64,000 nucleotides of DNA. Origin: a virus. This document shows, in pieces, positions 23,823 through 32,400 of the stretch. Made by a program: the position numbers and the translations under genes. Each line of letters starts with the position of its first letter. Positions within the stretch are counted from its first letter, which is position 1. The notes beneath the pieces were generated by a model. The model made no database searches. It had not been told where the DNA came from and saw only the letters and a program-made list of their open reading frames with translations. The DNA is taken from positions 124,001-188,000 of the IMG/VR virus record IMGVR_UViG_3300038427_000657; one strand, 5' to 3'.

Positions 23823-23924
23823 GAATTGAATACGTCCCGTGAAACATCGGGCCCCAAATAGAGGGAGAGAAGTTGGTAAATGACAAAAATGCTGCAGCAT
23901 TTAAAAAAACCTAGTATTCAATTC
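23823..23924 (+). ncRNA. Putative structured RNA between the two Leu tRNAs
   Basis: GAATTGAATAC (23823-23833) is perfectly complementary to GTATTCAATTC (23914-23924), closing a 102-base element with an 11-bp stem. Inside are a CCCG/CGGG hairpin, CCAA/TTGG and an AAATGC-TGCA-GCATTT hairpin. It would be co-transcribed with and released from the tRNA precursor. It has no tRNA fold that I can find. End-to-end pairing is reminiscent of Y RNAs, the partners of TROVE proteins, but the Ro-binding consensus is not evident. Confidence 0.5.
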
Positions 23925-23929
23925 ACAAT

Positions 23930-24014
23930 GCCACCGTGGCGAAATTGGGAGACGCGACTGCCTTAAGAGCAGTTTCCTTCGGGAGTGTGGGTTCGATTCC
24001 CTCCGGTGGCACCA
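23930..24014 (+). tRNA. tRNA-Leu(TAA)
   Basis: Acceptor GCCACCG pairs with CGGTGGC, the anticodon loop CTTAAGA gives TAA, the class II variable arm has a TCC/GGA stem, the T loop is TTCGATT and CCA is encoded. TTA is a frequent leucine codon in this AT-rich genome, which fits. Confidence 0.9.
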
Positions 24015-24045
24015 ATCTAAATAAAGTTATTATGGTAAATAAATT

Positions 24046-24210
24046 ATGAGCTTCTCTACTACCAAACCAACCGATAATAAGAAATATTGTGACCACAAAT
24101 TTATGAATTCCAAGAAATGTATAAAATGTAGTTGGAAACCAAGTAAAAAAGAATTGGAATTTATGCGAGGAGCAGAAGAATATAAAAGAAATACTAGCAT
24201 GTGGAACTAA
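24046..24210 (+). CDS. Small zinc-finger protein (54 aa)
   Basis: ATG at 24046 opens 54 codons. The product has CDHKFMNSKKCIKC, a C-x-H-x7-C-x2-C zinc knuckle of a type common in short phage proteins, followed by a charged helix. The motif argues strongly that this short frame is a real gene. Confidence 0.65.
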   Translation: MSFSTTKPTDNKKYCDHKFMNSKKCIKCSWKPSKKELEFMRGAEEYKRNTSMWN

Positions 24211-24221
24211 GTAATTTTTAA

Positions 24222-24249
24222 TTGCCATTTATATTTTTTGTGTTATAGT
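24222..24249 (+). promoter_or_regulatory. Promoter before the Pro/Trp-rich protein gene
   Basis: TTGCCA (24222-24227), 16-base spacer, TATAGT (24244-24249). The leader of about 60 bases contains two short hairpins (CAGGC/GCCTG at 24260-24275 and CCCC/GGGG at 24287-24299) and a Shine-Dalgarno AAGAAAGG before the ATG at 24319. Confidence 0.6.
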
Positions 24250-24318
24250 TATTATTGTTCAGGCAATTCCGCCTGAATATAAAAGTCCCCAATTAGGGGC
24301 AATGTAAGAAAGGAAAAC

Positions 24319-25218
24319 ATGAAAAGAAATGACTTCGAATTGTCCGTCAAGATTGATGGCAGTAAACTTCCAGAATATGGCTCTCATGGTAGAACTTATG
24401 TCCGTGGAGAAATTGGTAGGGAATTCACCCTACATTTTAGAAACAATACCGCTGACCGAGTGTTGGCACGTTTTAGCGTTGATGGATTAAGTGTCCTTGA
24501 CGGTAAAAGTGCAGATAGGGATAAAAGTGGATATATTTGTAATGCTTATTCATCCATCGAAATCAATGGTTGGCGAACTTCTCTTGATGAAGTTAGAAAA
24601 TTTGAATTTTCATCAAAGGGTAAATCCTATGCAGGTAAAACTGTTGGAACTTCCAATTGTGGTGTAATTGGTGTTCAGGTTTTTGCAGAGAAACAACCAC
24701 AAGTTAAAATTGTTGAAAAACATATTCATCACGACCACTATTATCCAGATCCTTATCCAATTTATCCTAAACCGTGGCCCAGACCGTGGAGAAAACCATA
24801 TGACCCTTGGTGGCCAACCAATCCTCCAATTTGGGGTGATATAGTTTGTAAAGATTCTAGTGCAACTTATACATGTAGCAGTAATTCTTCTACACTAAAG
24901 GGTAGAGACAGTGGTATTAGTAGAAAATTATCTGCTAATAGTCTCCATTCAGCTAACATTTGTAAAAGCATTTCATCTGATGAAGTAACTGAGTATAATC
25001 TTGGAACTAAGTTTGGTGAAACTAAGAATGATTCTGTTAGAACAGTAGAATTTAAAGTAGGTAGATTACTTACTGAACTTGAAATCTATTATACTGACCG
25101 TGAAGGATTGGAAAATGCTGGAATTGATTTGGATAAAAGACCAGCAGTTGCAGTACAACATTCTACTAAACATCCTCAAGCATTTGGTGGATTTTGTGAA
25201 CCACCTGATGATGATTAA
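24319..25218 (+). CDS. Conserved protein with beta N-domain and Pro/Trp-rich linker
   Basis: The N-terminal 125 residues form a beta-rich domain with YGSHGRTYVRGEIGREFTL and VDGLSVLDGK. I have seen this arrangement in hypothetical proteins of bacteria and large phages. A linker of about residues 135-180 is extremely rich in Pro, Trp, Tyr and His and could bind ligands or metal. A C-terminal domain follows. No catalytic motif is visible. It is monocistronic, with its own promoter, RBS and terminator, so expression is probably strong and independent. Confidence 0.65.
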   Translation: MKRNDFELSVKIDGSKLPEYGSHGRTYVRGEIGREFTLHFRNNTADRVLARFSVDGLSVLDGKSADRDKSGYICNAYSSIEINGWRTSLDEVRKFEFSSKGKSYAGKTVGTSNCGVIGVQVFAEKQPQVKIVEKHIHHDHYYPDPYPIYPKPWPRPWRKPYDPWWPTNPPIWGDIVCKDSSATYTCSSNSSTLKGRDSGISRKLSANSLHSANICKSISSDEVTEYNLGTKFGETKNDSVRTVEFKVGRLLTELEIYYTDREGLENAGIDLDKRPAVAVQHSTKHPQAFGGFCEPPDDD

Positions 25219-25242
25219 AACATTCATCATTTAATATCAGAA

Positions 25243-25276
25243 AGTCCGGTTCAAGTAATTGAATCGGACTTTTTTA
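25243..25276 (+). terminator. Rho-independent terminator
   Basis: AGTCCGGTTCAA and TTGAATCGGACT form a 12-bp stem (one G-U) with loop GTAA, followed by TTTTTT. The next promoter begins immediately afterwards. Confidence 0.9.
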
Positions 25277-25304
25277 TTGACTTCTGTTAAGTCTATGATA
25301 TAAT
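25277..25304 (+). promoter_or_regulatory. Sigma70-like promoter of the RNA-repair block, leaderless
   Basis: TTGACT (25277-25282), 16-base spacer, TATAAT (25299-25304), then exactly 6 bases to the RNA ligase ATG at 25311. Confidence 0.8.
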
Positions 25305-25310
25305 GTTAAT

Positions 25311-26360
25311 ATGACAAAATCGGCAACAATAGAAAAAATTCATAGTATTAAACCCCATCCAAATCCAGAAGTAACAAAAATTGAGATTGGTATGGTGAAA
25401 GCATGGCCTGTTGTTGTTCCCAAAGGACAATTTAAAGACGGTGATTTGGTAATATTCATACAAATTGATAGCATAGTTCCAAAAGAAAATCCTTATTTCT
25501 CCTTTATGGAGCGTCAACATTACCGTGTTTGGAATGCTAAATTTAAGAAAGCTCCAAGTCAAGGATTAGTTTGTCCTCTTTCTATTTTACCGGTAAAATC
25601 AGGTTTTGATAATGATGGTGATGAACATGAAATAGATGTATCGATTTGGGAAGAAGGCGATGATGTTACAGAAATTCTTGGTATAATTAAATATGAGAAA
25701 CCACTTGATTTAAGTATATGTGGTGATGTTAGAGGTGGATTTCCTACACATTTAATTCCAATCACTGATGAAGATAATTTATTAAATAATCCAACAGTTC
25801 TTAATGAATTTATGGGAGAGGAATGTTATCTTACAGTGAAGGTTGATGGTTCTTCTATGACTGTAATCCATGAAAATAGCGAAGTTCGTGTTTGTAGCCG
25901 CAAACTAGAACAAAAAGAAGGAACAGGATTTTGGAAGATTGCTGAAAAATATGATTTACCAAACAATCTAAAAAAGTTGGGTAAAAATATTGCCATTCAA
26001 GCAGAAGCTTGTGGTGGAAAAATTCAAGGAAATCCATTAGGTCTTTTGGAACCTATGCTATATGTGTTTAATATAAAAGAATTGGATACAGGTAAATGGT
26101 ATGGTTGGAAAGAAATAAAAGATGCATGCAATACTTTAAATATTCCAGCCGTTTCATTAGTTTATGACCCTTTTATATTTGATGATACATGGACTATTGA
26201 AAAACTCCAAAAAATAGCAAATACAATTATATATTACATTAAACCAAATAGAGAAATGAAATATGGAGAAGGAATAGTTCTTCGTCCAACAAAACCAAAA
26301 TATTCTTCTATCCTTGGCAAGCTATTGTCAGTTAAAATATTAAATCAGGAATACAAATAA
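25311..26360 (+). CDS. RNA ligase, DraRnl (DRB0094) type
   Basis: The 349-residue protein has an N-terminal OB-like module (residues 1-130, with a PNPE, VPKG and DGDLVIFIQ pattern) and a C-terminal adenylyltransferase domain. The latter shows motif I KVDGSS (adenylated Lys177), an acidic motif III around QAEACGG, motif IV EGIVLRP (320-326) and motif V LLSVKIL (338-344). This layout matches the Deinococcus DRB0094 family, which seals 3'-OH/5'-phosphate RNA nicks using ATP. It heads a leaderless operon-like run that includes a receiver-like enzyme and a kinase. Confidence 0.88.
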   Translation: MTKSATIEKIHSIKPHPNPEVTKIEIGMVKAWPVVVPKGQFKDGDLVIFIQIDSIVPKENPYFSFMERQHYRVWNAKFKKAPSQGLVCPLSILPVKSGFDNDGDEHEIDVSIWEEGDDVTEILGIIKYEKPLDLSICGDVRGGFPTHLIPITDEDNLLNNPTVLNEFMGEECYLTVKVDGSSMTVIHENSEVRVCSRKLEQKEGTGFWKIAEKYDLPNNLKKLGKNIAIQAEACGGKIQGNPLGLLEPMLYVFNIKELDTGKWYGWKEIKDACNTLNIPAVSLVYDPFIFDDTWTIEKLQKIANTIIYYIKPNREMKYGEGIVLRPTKPKYSSILGKLLSVKILNQEYK

Positions 26361-26367
26361 TAAAAAT

Positions 26368-26796
26368 ATGATTACAACATTTGTTCTAGTTTTTACAGTT
26401 TTAGTGATATCCGCCATCCTTGGAGGTTATTTAGCGTCTTCAAATGGTGACAATGCTAGCGGATTTATAGGAGTCATACTGTGTGTGGTGGGAATTCTCG
26501 GTTGTGTTGCAGTATTAATAGGTGGCGGTGTAGGGGGAGCTTTTGGATTCAATACTTACACAGAAACAACGACCAACAATTTCAGTAAGGCTCTTTCAAC
26601 CGACCATAGTGCAGTAACTATAGTTTATAATAATCAACCGTATTTATTCAATCAATATGATGTGGTCAACAATTTTGACTCTATTACCAATATTACCGTC
26701 TGTGAAAGATATAGTATATTCGGTGTTAGGGGTGATTTCAATATTAAAATTATTACTCCTAGAAATAATAGAGCAGTAAATTTACATGAACCGTAA
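26368..26796 (+). CDS. Hypothetical membrane protein
   Basis: The first 70 residues of this 142-residue protein contain two hydrophobic helices (about 1-24 and 33-55) joined by a short loop with GDNAS and followed by a Gly-rich stretch. The remaining 70 residues form a polar, beta-rich domain. No family recognised. It begins 7 bases after the ligase stop. Confidence 0.6.
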   Translation: MITTFVLVFTVLVISAILGGYLASSNGDNASGFIGVILCVVGILGCVAVLIGGGVGGAFGFNTYTETTTNNFSKALSTDHSAVTIVYNNQPYLFNQYDVVNNFDSITNITVCERYSIFGVRGDFNIKIITPRNNRAVNLHEP

Positions 26797-26856
26797 AATA
26801 AAATAGTGAATATGTATATAAACGAGGATGACGCACCTAATTATGAGAAGGATAAT

Positions 26857-27102
26857 ATGGACAAGAAAGCATCAGATATTACGGTAATTTTCCATTCTAG
26901 AAAAAAGTTTTATAATGGAAAACTCATTTATTGGTATGAATTCATGGGTCAAGATGATTATGATTTTGATAATTTAATACCACGATCATTTCTTAACGTT
27001 CCTTTGACGGTGCTTTATGAATATGGTGGAACGCATGAAGAAGCATTAAAAGAATTGACAAATGCTGGCTTTATAGATATAATAGAAGGCAATGAGCTAT
27101 AA
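26857..27102 (+). CDS. Small hypothetical protein
   Basis: I choose the ATG at 26857 because AGAAGGA lies 6 bases upstream, giving 81 residues. ATG at 26812 or GTG at 26806 would add 15-17 residues but have no ribosome binding site. The product is acidic with no known motif. It overlaps the receiver-like gene by 11 bases, which suggests coupled translation. Confidence 0.6.
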   Translation: MDKKASDITVIFHSRKKFYNGKLIYWYEFMGQDDYDFDNLIPRSFLNVPLTVLYEYGGTHEEALKELTNAGFIDIIEGNEL

Positions 27103-27454
27103 TTTATTCCTTGATGACAACCGCGAACCTGTTTCATTTCTTAACGCTGAATTAGGTGAATGGTATGTAGTTCGCAATTATGAACAATTTATAGAAACAA
27201 TTATTGAAAAAGGTTTGCCTGACTTAATATCATTTGACCATGATTTAGATGAAGAACATTATAATCAGCCTGTCGATTATGAAAACTATAAAGAAAAAAC
27301 GGGATATGATTGTGCTAAATGGTTGATTGAACATTGTATGAAATTAGGTAAGCCATTACCAGAATGGAGAGTTCATTCGTTTAACCCCGTAGGTAGAGCT
27401 AATATAAATATGATTTTATCCACTTACAGAGATAAAGAAGAAATTTGTGAATAA
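27092..27454 (+). CDS. Cyclic-phosphate-processing receiver-like protein (cREC)
   Basis: The 120-residue protein has LFLDDNREP (5-13), SFDHDLDEE (47-55) and HSFNPVGRANI (95-105). These are the signature blocks of the receiver-like family annotated as cyclic-phosphate processing receiver domain, which is linked to RNA repair genes. The acidic and His residues are predicted to form a catalytic centre that acts on cyclic phosphate ends. It lies directly upstream of the kinase and two genes after an RNA ligase, matching that proposed context. Activity is inferred. Confidence 0.75.
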   Translation: MSYNLFLDDNREPVSFLNAELGEWYVVRNYEQFIETIIEKGLPDLISFDHDLDEEHYNQPVDYENYKEKTGYDCAKWLIEHCMKLGKPLPEWRVHSFNPVGRANINMILSTYRDKEEICE

Positions 27455-27917
27455 ATTAATTGACATTGATGATGAAGAAAAAGCTTTGATTATTCTTGTT
27501 GGACCACCTGCAAGTGGTAAATCAACTTGGGGGAAAAAATTTGCTTTAGATAATGGTATTGTTTATGTTTCTACCGACAAAATAAGGAGTGAGATTGGCT
27601 CAGGAGAAGATGACCAGACTGTTTCAGCTGCAGCCTTCGGAATAGCCAGACAAAGAGTTTCATCAGCATTGAGTGCAGATAAAAGTGTAATGATTGATGC
27701 TACTAGTGTCAGTAGAAAAGCTAGAAGAGATTGGATTAACTTAGGAAAAAGTCACGGAGCATTCATTATAGCTGTTACATTTGAAGTTCCAAGAGATGAA
27801 CTTTTGAGAAGAGATGCTAAACGTGAACGCCATGTTGGGCCAGAAATTATTGATAAATTTTTAAATAAATACGAACGTCCAACAAAAGATGAAGTTGACA
27901 AAGTGATAATTAAGTAA
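27447..27917 (+). CDS. Polynucleotide 5'-kinase-like P-loop protein
   Basis: GTG start at 27447, overlapping the receiver-like gene by 8 bases. The 156-residue protein has Walker A GPPASGKST (19-27), STDKIR (42-47), a second acidic strand MIDATSVSRKAR (82-93) and an arginine-rich lid RRDAKRERHV (121-130). This is the T4 Pnkp kinase / AAA_33 fold, which phosphorylates 5'-OH nucleic acid ends. There is no phosphatase domain; the receiver-like enzyme could supply end processing instead. A kinase-receiver-ligase set is a sensible RNA repair path. Confidence 0.75.
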   Translation: MNKLIDIDDEEKALIILVGPPASGKSTWGKKFALDNGIVYVSTDKIRSEIGSGEDDQTVSAAAFGIARQRVSSALSADKSVMIDATSVSRKARRDWINLGKSHGAFIIAVTFEVPRDELLRRDAKRERHVGPEIIDKFLNKYERPTKDEVDKVIIK

Positions 27918-27944
27918 AAGTAAGTCAAACAAAAATCAAAAGCA

Positions 27945-30197
27945 ATGCTAAATTTTTATAAAAAACTTAAAATTGCCTCTAATGAAGATGAAGTTAAATT
28001 TGCCTATGCAATTGCTTTTGAAAAAAAATTAAAAATTTGTATTCACGCTAAAGGCAAAAAAGATAATAATTTTGAATATAAAAACAATGAGATAATGTGT
28101 GAATATAAATATCTTGAAAGAAATTATCACAAAATTATTGCTCAACAAATTCATTATTTAAAAAAGGAGTATCAAGATAAATATAAAAAATTACCTACAA
28201 TGCTTTTCGGAGGAACAAAGTTTTATTGCTTTTTATTACCATCAATTGTAGTATTAAATTATTTAAACGGTCCGTATAATTGGAGTATTTCATCTTCGTC
28301 TGCTTATAAAGACAAATTATTGATGAATGATTTATTAAAAGACAAAAAGATAAGAGATTACATCATTATTTTAAATATTCATAGTAACTTAATGTTAGAA
28401 ACTATAGAAGAAGCTATAAACAAAAATTTGTTTTTGATGAACAATGAAAATTGTAATTCTCCATATTTTGAGTGTGACAATGATGATGACTATATAAAAA
28501 GTTTAAAGTACGATAAAAACACTAATAAATTTTCTTTACATTCTAAAAGAGAGTTGTATATTAGTAGTTATGAAATGGTAAATGGAGTCAATAATGGAAA
28601 AGAAACATCTATTCAAAATGTTCATACACCATCAGACTTATGCAAACAAATAATAGAAACCGATTTAAAATATAGAGGATTACCGCAAAATGAAACACTT
28701 ATTATAAGTGATACTTTTGAGCTTTTAGAGTGGTTTTATTTATATGGATATGATTTTACTAATAATACTATAGGTTTTATTTCCAAAAATTATAGAAAAC
28801 GGAAATTAGCTGAAAAATTTAATAATGAAATATGTAATGGGAAAATGATAGTTATTAAAGATTTTTCAAAATGGAGAAAAAAATTGAAAGCTACAAGAAT
28901 TTACAGCAATCCACCCTATCAAAAATTTAAAGAAGACAATACGGGTGGTAAAGGAAATGAATTGTGGAAAGAATTTATTATTCAAGCAGATAAATATTTA
29001 GAAGATAATGGAGTTTTATACATGATTCATCCTATGAATTGGAGGGAAAAACCAAATAAAATTTTAGAGTTATATTTAAAAAATTATAATTTTATTTATC
29101 TAGAGTTAAATTCAGAATATAGAAAAAAATTTAAATATCCTAATGGGTCTTCTGTAGGTACAAAAATTGACTGGTATATTTGTCAAAAGACTAAATTAAA
29201 AACACCAACGATTATAAAATCAGAAGATGGGACTATAGCCAATTGTTTAATATCTAATAATATAAAATTTCTTCCTAATGTTTATAATGAGTGTGTTAAA
29301 TCGTTATTAAGCAGATTAGAAAAATATGATAAATTAGAATTTAAAAGAGATAACCTTGGTTATAAAGACCACATAAATGTAAAGGATAATAAATATAAAT
29401 TTGAACACATATTTACTAATAAGAAAAGAATATTTTTACAGAAAAAATCTAAAGATTTTGATAAGAAAAAAGTAATAGTTTCCGATAGTTTATCCATTGA
29501 ACCATTTTACGCAGAAAATATAGGAACTACAAGTCATTTTCCTTATATAGTAGTTAAAGACGAAAATGAAGCCAAAACACTGATTGATATTTTAAATTCT
29601 AAAATCATTCAATTTTTGTTAAAAATATGTCTTTATTCTAATTATCAGATTTCAATGTACACTTGGAAAAATCTTCCACGAATATCAAAAGATTTTCAAT
29701 TAACCAATGAAGAAGAAAAATTTATAGACAATTATTTTTCCACGATGGATAAAAGATTATGTAATAATCAAGAAAGTAATGAAAATGGTCACAAATATCA
29801 CACTATAGAAAATATAAAGAAAAATGGGGAAGTATTTACACCCATATCGTTTGTTAGAAAAATAATGGATACGTCGAATGTAATAGATTCTAAAATAGAT
29901 AGCGATATCTCATGTGGTAATGGAAATTTTCTTCTTGAAGTTCTTCAAAGAAAAATGTTAAATGGAATAACTCATTTAGATGCTCTTCAAACAATATATG
30001 GAGTTGATATAAATGAAACAAATATTGAGGAATGTAAACACCGGTTATCACTAGGAAAATCTGATAAAGAAATATGGGATATCTTAAATCATAATATAAT
30101 TTGCGCAGATGCTTTAGACCCCAACCATTCAGGTTGGAAAAAAGTTGGTTATATGTGGGATGGGAAACAACGATTAGACTTAACAGATTTTATGTAG
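27945..30197 (+). CDS. Large N6-adenine methyltransferase with unusual motif order
   Basis: The 750-residue protein has HTPSDL near 227 and the catalytic NPPY at 322-325. The expected SAM motif upstream of it is degenerate (IISDTFELLE, 253-262). At the C-terminus, EVFTPISF (629-636), a good motif I DISCGNGNF (654-662) and YGVDI appear again but with no NPPY after them. It is thus either circularly permuted, with motif I after motif IV, or a tandem with a second, truncated copy. The N-terminal 220 residues are not recognised and could hold a target-recognition or nuclease part. No PD-(D/E)XK motif was confirmed. Confidence 0.7.
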   Translation: MLNFYKKLKIASNEDEVKFAYAIAFEKKLKICIHAKGKKDNNFEYKNNEIMCEYKYLERNYHKIIAQQIHYLKKEYQDKYKKLPTMLFGGTKFYCFLLPSIVVLNYLNGPYNWSISSSSAYKDKLLMNDLLKDKKIRDYIIILNIHSNLMLETIEEAINKNLFLMNNENCNSPYFECDNDDDYIKSLKYDKNTNKFSLHSKRELYISSYEMVNGVNNGKETSIQNVHTPSDLCKQIIETDLKYRGLPQNETLIISDTFELLEWFYLYGYDFTNNTIGFISKNYRKRKLAEKFNNEICNGKMIVIKDFSKWRKKLKATRIYSNPPYQKFKEDNTGGKGNELWKEFIIQADKYLEDNGVLYMIHPMNWREKPNKILELYLKNYNFIYLELNSEYRKKFKYPNGSSVGTKIDWYICQKTKLKTPTIIKSEDGTIANCLISNNIKFLPNVYNECVKSLLSRLEKYDKLEFKRDNLGYKDHINVKDNKYKFEHIFTNKKRIFLQKKSKDFDKKKVIVSDSLSIEPFYAENIGTTSHFPYIVVKDENEAKTLIDILNSKIIQFLLKICLYSNYQISMYTWKNLPRISKDFQLTNEEEKFIDNYFSTMDKRLCNNQESNENGHKYHTIENIKKNGEVFTPISFVRKIMDTSNVIDSKIDSDISCGNGNFLLEVLQRKMLNGITHLDALQTIYGVDINETNIEECKHRLSLGKSDKEIWDILNHNIICADALDPNHSGWKKVGYMWDGKQRLDLTDFM

Positions 30198-30215
30198 TAA
30201 CAAAAAGTAAAAAAT

Positions 30216-30707
30216 ATGGAAAATGAAGTAATTGATATAGAAGCAGCAGTAATACCAGAAAATGAACCTACAGATAAAACGTTAAAACTCATTGATGAAC
30301 TTAATGAAAAAGTTTCCAACGATAGTGGAGAATGGATTTATGTTAAAGAAGTGGGTGGAATATGTTGGCATCCACTATCCGATTTACCAGCAGTACCATC
30401 CCCACCAAACCCCCCTCCCCTATTAGGGGATATAGTCAAATGGGGTAATACATTGAATTTTGACAATATTCCACAAAATGCTGTGGTATTGGTTAAATTA
30501 AAAATTGATGACCCATTTCGTATTCAGATGATGCAGCGCATTATTACTAAACAGGTTTTTGAACCAAGAATAGAAAAATTAAAAGAAAAACATGTTTGTA
30601 TTTTGTTTATGCAATCTGATGATGACATTTCAATAATGCCCGAAGAAGATATGGAAAGAGCAGGATGGGTTAAAAAAGAACCTAGTAGAATCATTACTCT
30701 CTCATAA
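30216..30707 (+). CDS. Hypothetical protein with Pro-rich linker
   Basis: In this 163-residue protein an acidic N-terminal helix is followed by a proline-rich stretch (about residues 61-72, SPPNPPPLLG) and an alpha/beta C-terminal half. No family recognised. Stop and next start overlap by one base. Confidence 0.5.
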   Translation: MENEVIDIEAAVIPENEPTDKTLKLIDELNEKVSNDSGEWIYVKEVGGICWHPLSDLPAVPSPPNPPPLLGDIVKWGNTLNFDNIPQNAVVLVKLKIDDPFRIQMMQRIITKQVFEPRIEKLKEKHVCILFMQSDDDISIMPEEDMERAGWVKKEPSRIITLS

Positions 30708-30919
30708 TGACTAAAATTATTAAAACTGTTAAAAGATATTGTGAACACTGTGGCGCAGAAAATGTTCTTATCTCACAATCCATAGAAGATGGAAAAATAA
30801 TTATTTATATTAATCAGATACAAAGATGTTTTTATTGTAAAAAGGAAAATAATTTTATTTTAGACGAAAAAACATACGAAGAAATGGACAAACTAATAGC
30901 TGAATTTGTTGACGCTTGA
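30707..30919 (+). CDS. Small zinc-ribbon protein
   Basis: A 70-residue protein with CEHCG and a later CFYCKK, i.e. two CxxC knuckles about 30 residues apart, then an acidic helix. Probably a zinc ribbon; function unknown. Confidence 0.6.
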   Translation: MTKIIKTVKRYCEHCGAENVLISQSIEDGKIIIYINQIQRCFYCKKENNFILDEKTYEEMDKLIAEFVDA

Positions 30920-30943
30920 CTTTTATAATTACTGTGTTATCAT
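30916..30943 (+). promoter_or_regulatory. Sigma70-like promoter, predicted leaderless
   Basis: TTGACT (30916-30921), 16-base spacer, TATCAT (30938-30943), 6 bases to the phosphatase ATG at 30950. The -35 box overlaps the end of the upstream gene. Confidence 0.75.
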
Positions 30944-30949
30944 TATAGA

Positions 30950-31777
30950 ATGAAGTATCTAATATTACCAGATGTCCACAATCGTTGGGAAAAAGTAGAG
31001 AAAATCATCAAATCAGTAAAGCCCGATAAGACGATTTTTCTTGGCGATTATTTTGACGATTTCGGGGATAATCCGCATATCATTGCAGATGTGGCCGATT
31101 GGTTTCATCATTCTGTGAACCAAAAAGACCGTGTTCATGTTTGCGGAAATCACGACCTTCATTATTGGTTCAAAGATAATAAGAACATGCGTTGTTCTGG
31201 TTACGAACAATTCAAATCTGTAACTATTAATGATTTTGTTACTAAACAGGACTGGGAAAAGTTAAAATTTTTCTATATTCTTGATAACCGATGGTTATTA
31301 AGTCATGCAGGTGTTCATCCAAGTTGGATAGAATCATCAAAATTTAAGCCAAATGTAATAAGTGAATATTCTCTTCGTGCTATCAATCGGAGATTAATCG
31401 GTGAATCTGCTGAAGCGAAAAAATTATTTTATGCAAACAGTATGCATTGGTTTGCTATGCCGGGATTTTCTAGGTCTAGTTGTCCTTATTATGGTGGTAT
31501 CACATGGTGCGATTGGAATAATGAATTTCATCCTATTCGTGGTATTCATCAAATAGTAGGTCATACTCCTGATTTTAAACTTACTTGGCATATTGTTGAT
31601 GAAAATGAAAGTAGCTTCAAGACTCTTTCTTTAGAAGAAGTGTCTAATCCAATATTAACGGATAAAAATTCTTACAATTTATGTTTGGATTTTCATCCCG
31701 GCTCCAAATATTATGCTATTTATGAAAATAAACAACTTACAATACATGAAGCAGACGATATACACGAAAAGATATAA
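30950..31777 (+). CDS. Calcineurin-like metallophosphatase
   Basis: The 275-residue protein has the metallophosphoesterase motifs PDVHNR, FLGDYFDDFGD, VCGNHD and LSHAGVHPSW, plus a late VGHT. The GDYFDD and GNHD forms resemble PPP-family and ApaH-like phosphatases. The substrate is not predictable. It is not closely similar to the phosphoesterase at 1577-2278. Confidence 0.85.
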   Translation: MKYLILPDVHNRWEKVEKIIKSVKPDKTIFLGDYFDDFGDNPHIIADVADWFHHSVNQKDRVHVCGNHDLHYWFKDNKNMRCSGYEQFKSVTINDFVTKQDWEKLKFFYILDNRWLLSHAGVHPSWIESSKFKPNVISEYSLRAINRRLIGESAEAKKLFYANSMHWFAMPGFSRSSCPYYGGITWCDWNNEFHPIRGIHQIVGHTPDFKLTWHIVDENESSFKTLSLEEVSNPILTDKNSYNLCLDFHPGSKYYAIYENKQLTIHEADDIHEKI

Positions 31778-32366
31778 ATATTTAATTTTATTTGTTATAT
31801 CTTTTTTGTATTGTTTAATAATAGGAGGACAAACAGTGATTCTTACTCCTATACAAGAAGATAATCTTAGGACTATATATGGAATAGCACCTTTTGCTTG
31901 TGGTTGGGGGTATGGTGGTGTTATTAACTCATCGTCTTATCCGATGGAAGATAGGACAATTATTGATTTTGACCTGAGTAGTATTTCAGCTACATCTGTT
32001 TCAAACGCGACATTAACATTTTTTATTCAAAATCAGCAAAATGGTGAAAAATCAATTATAGATATATTTACTTTTTATGATGAATCAACGATTCAGACAA
32101 ATGATTGGAATGAAGGAATATTTTATCAAAGTTTTGGGGATGATTATGGTATTCACACTTTAGATTTGACTTCTGCAGTGCAATCCGCAATTAATGCTGG
32201 CCATAACTTTCTTAATTTACGAATGTCAACTCTTACCACTAATAGCTCTTACTTCATTATTGACCCTCCTTGGAGGGGGACACGTTTAAATTTGACGGTA
32301 ATTTCTATTCCCGGATTAACAAATTCTTTACTCTTCCCCCCATTAAATTTAAGAATATTGAATTAA
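31746..32366 (+). CDS. Secreted protein, DNRLRE-like beta domain
   Basis: From the ATG at 31746 (inside the phosphatase 3' end) the 206-residue product has a basic N-terminus and a hydrophobic signal segment (about 9-25). A beta-rich domain follows with RTIIDFDLSSI, SNATLTFFI and TNDWNEG. These blocks match the DNRLRE-type domain found in surface proteins of environmental bacteria. It is likely exported and may act at the host envelope or on the virion. Confidence 0.6.
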   Translation: MKQTIYTKRYKYLILFVISFLYCLIIGGQTVILTPIQEDNLRTIYGIAPFACGWGYGGVINSSSYPMEDRTIIDFDLSSISATSVSNATLTFFIQNQQNGEKSIIDIFTFYDESTIQTNDWNEGIFYQSFGDDYGIHTLDLTSAVQSAINAGHNFLNLRMSTLTTNSSYFIIDPPWRGTRLNLTVISIPGLTNSLLFPPLNLRILN

Positions 32367-32400
32367 TATTAATGCCGTGCGGGTTTTTATATTTTTGGTA

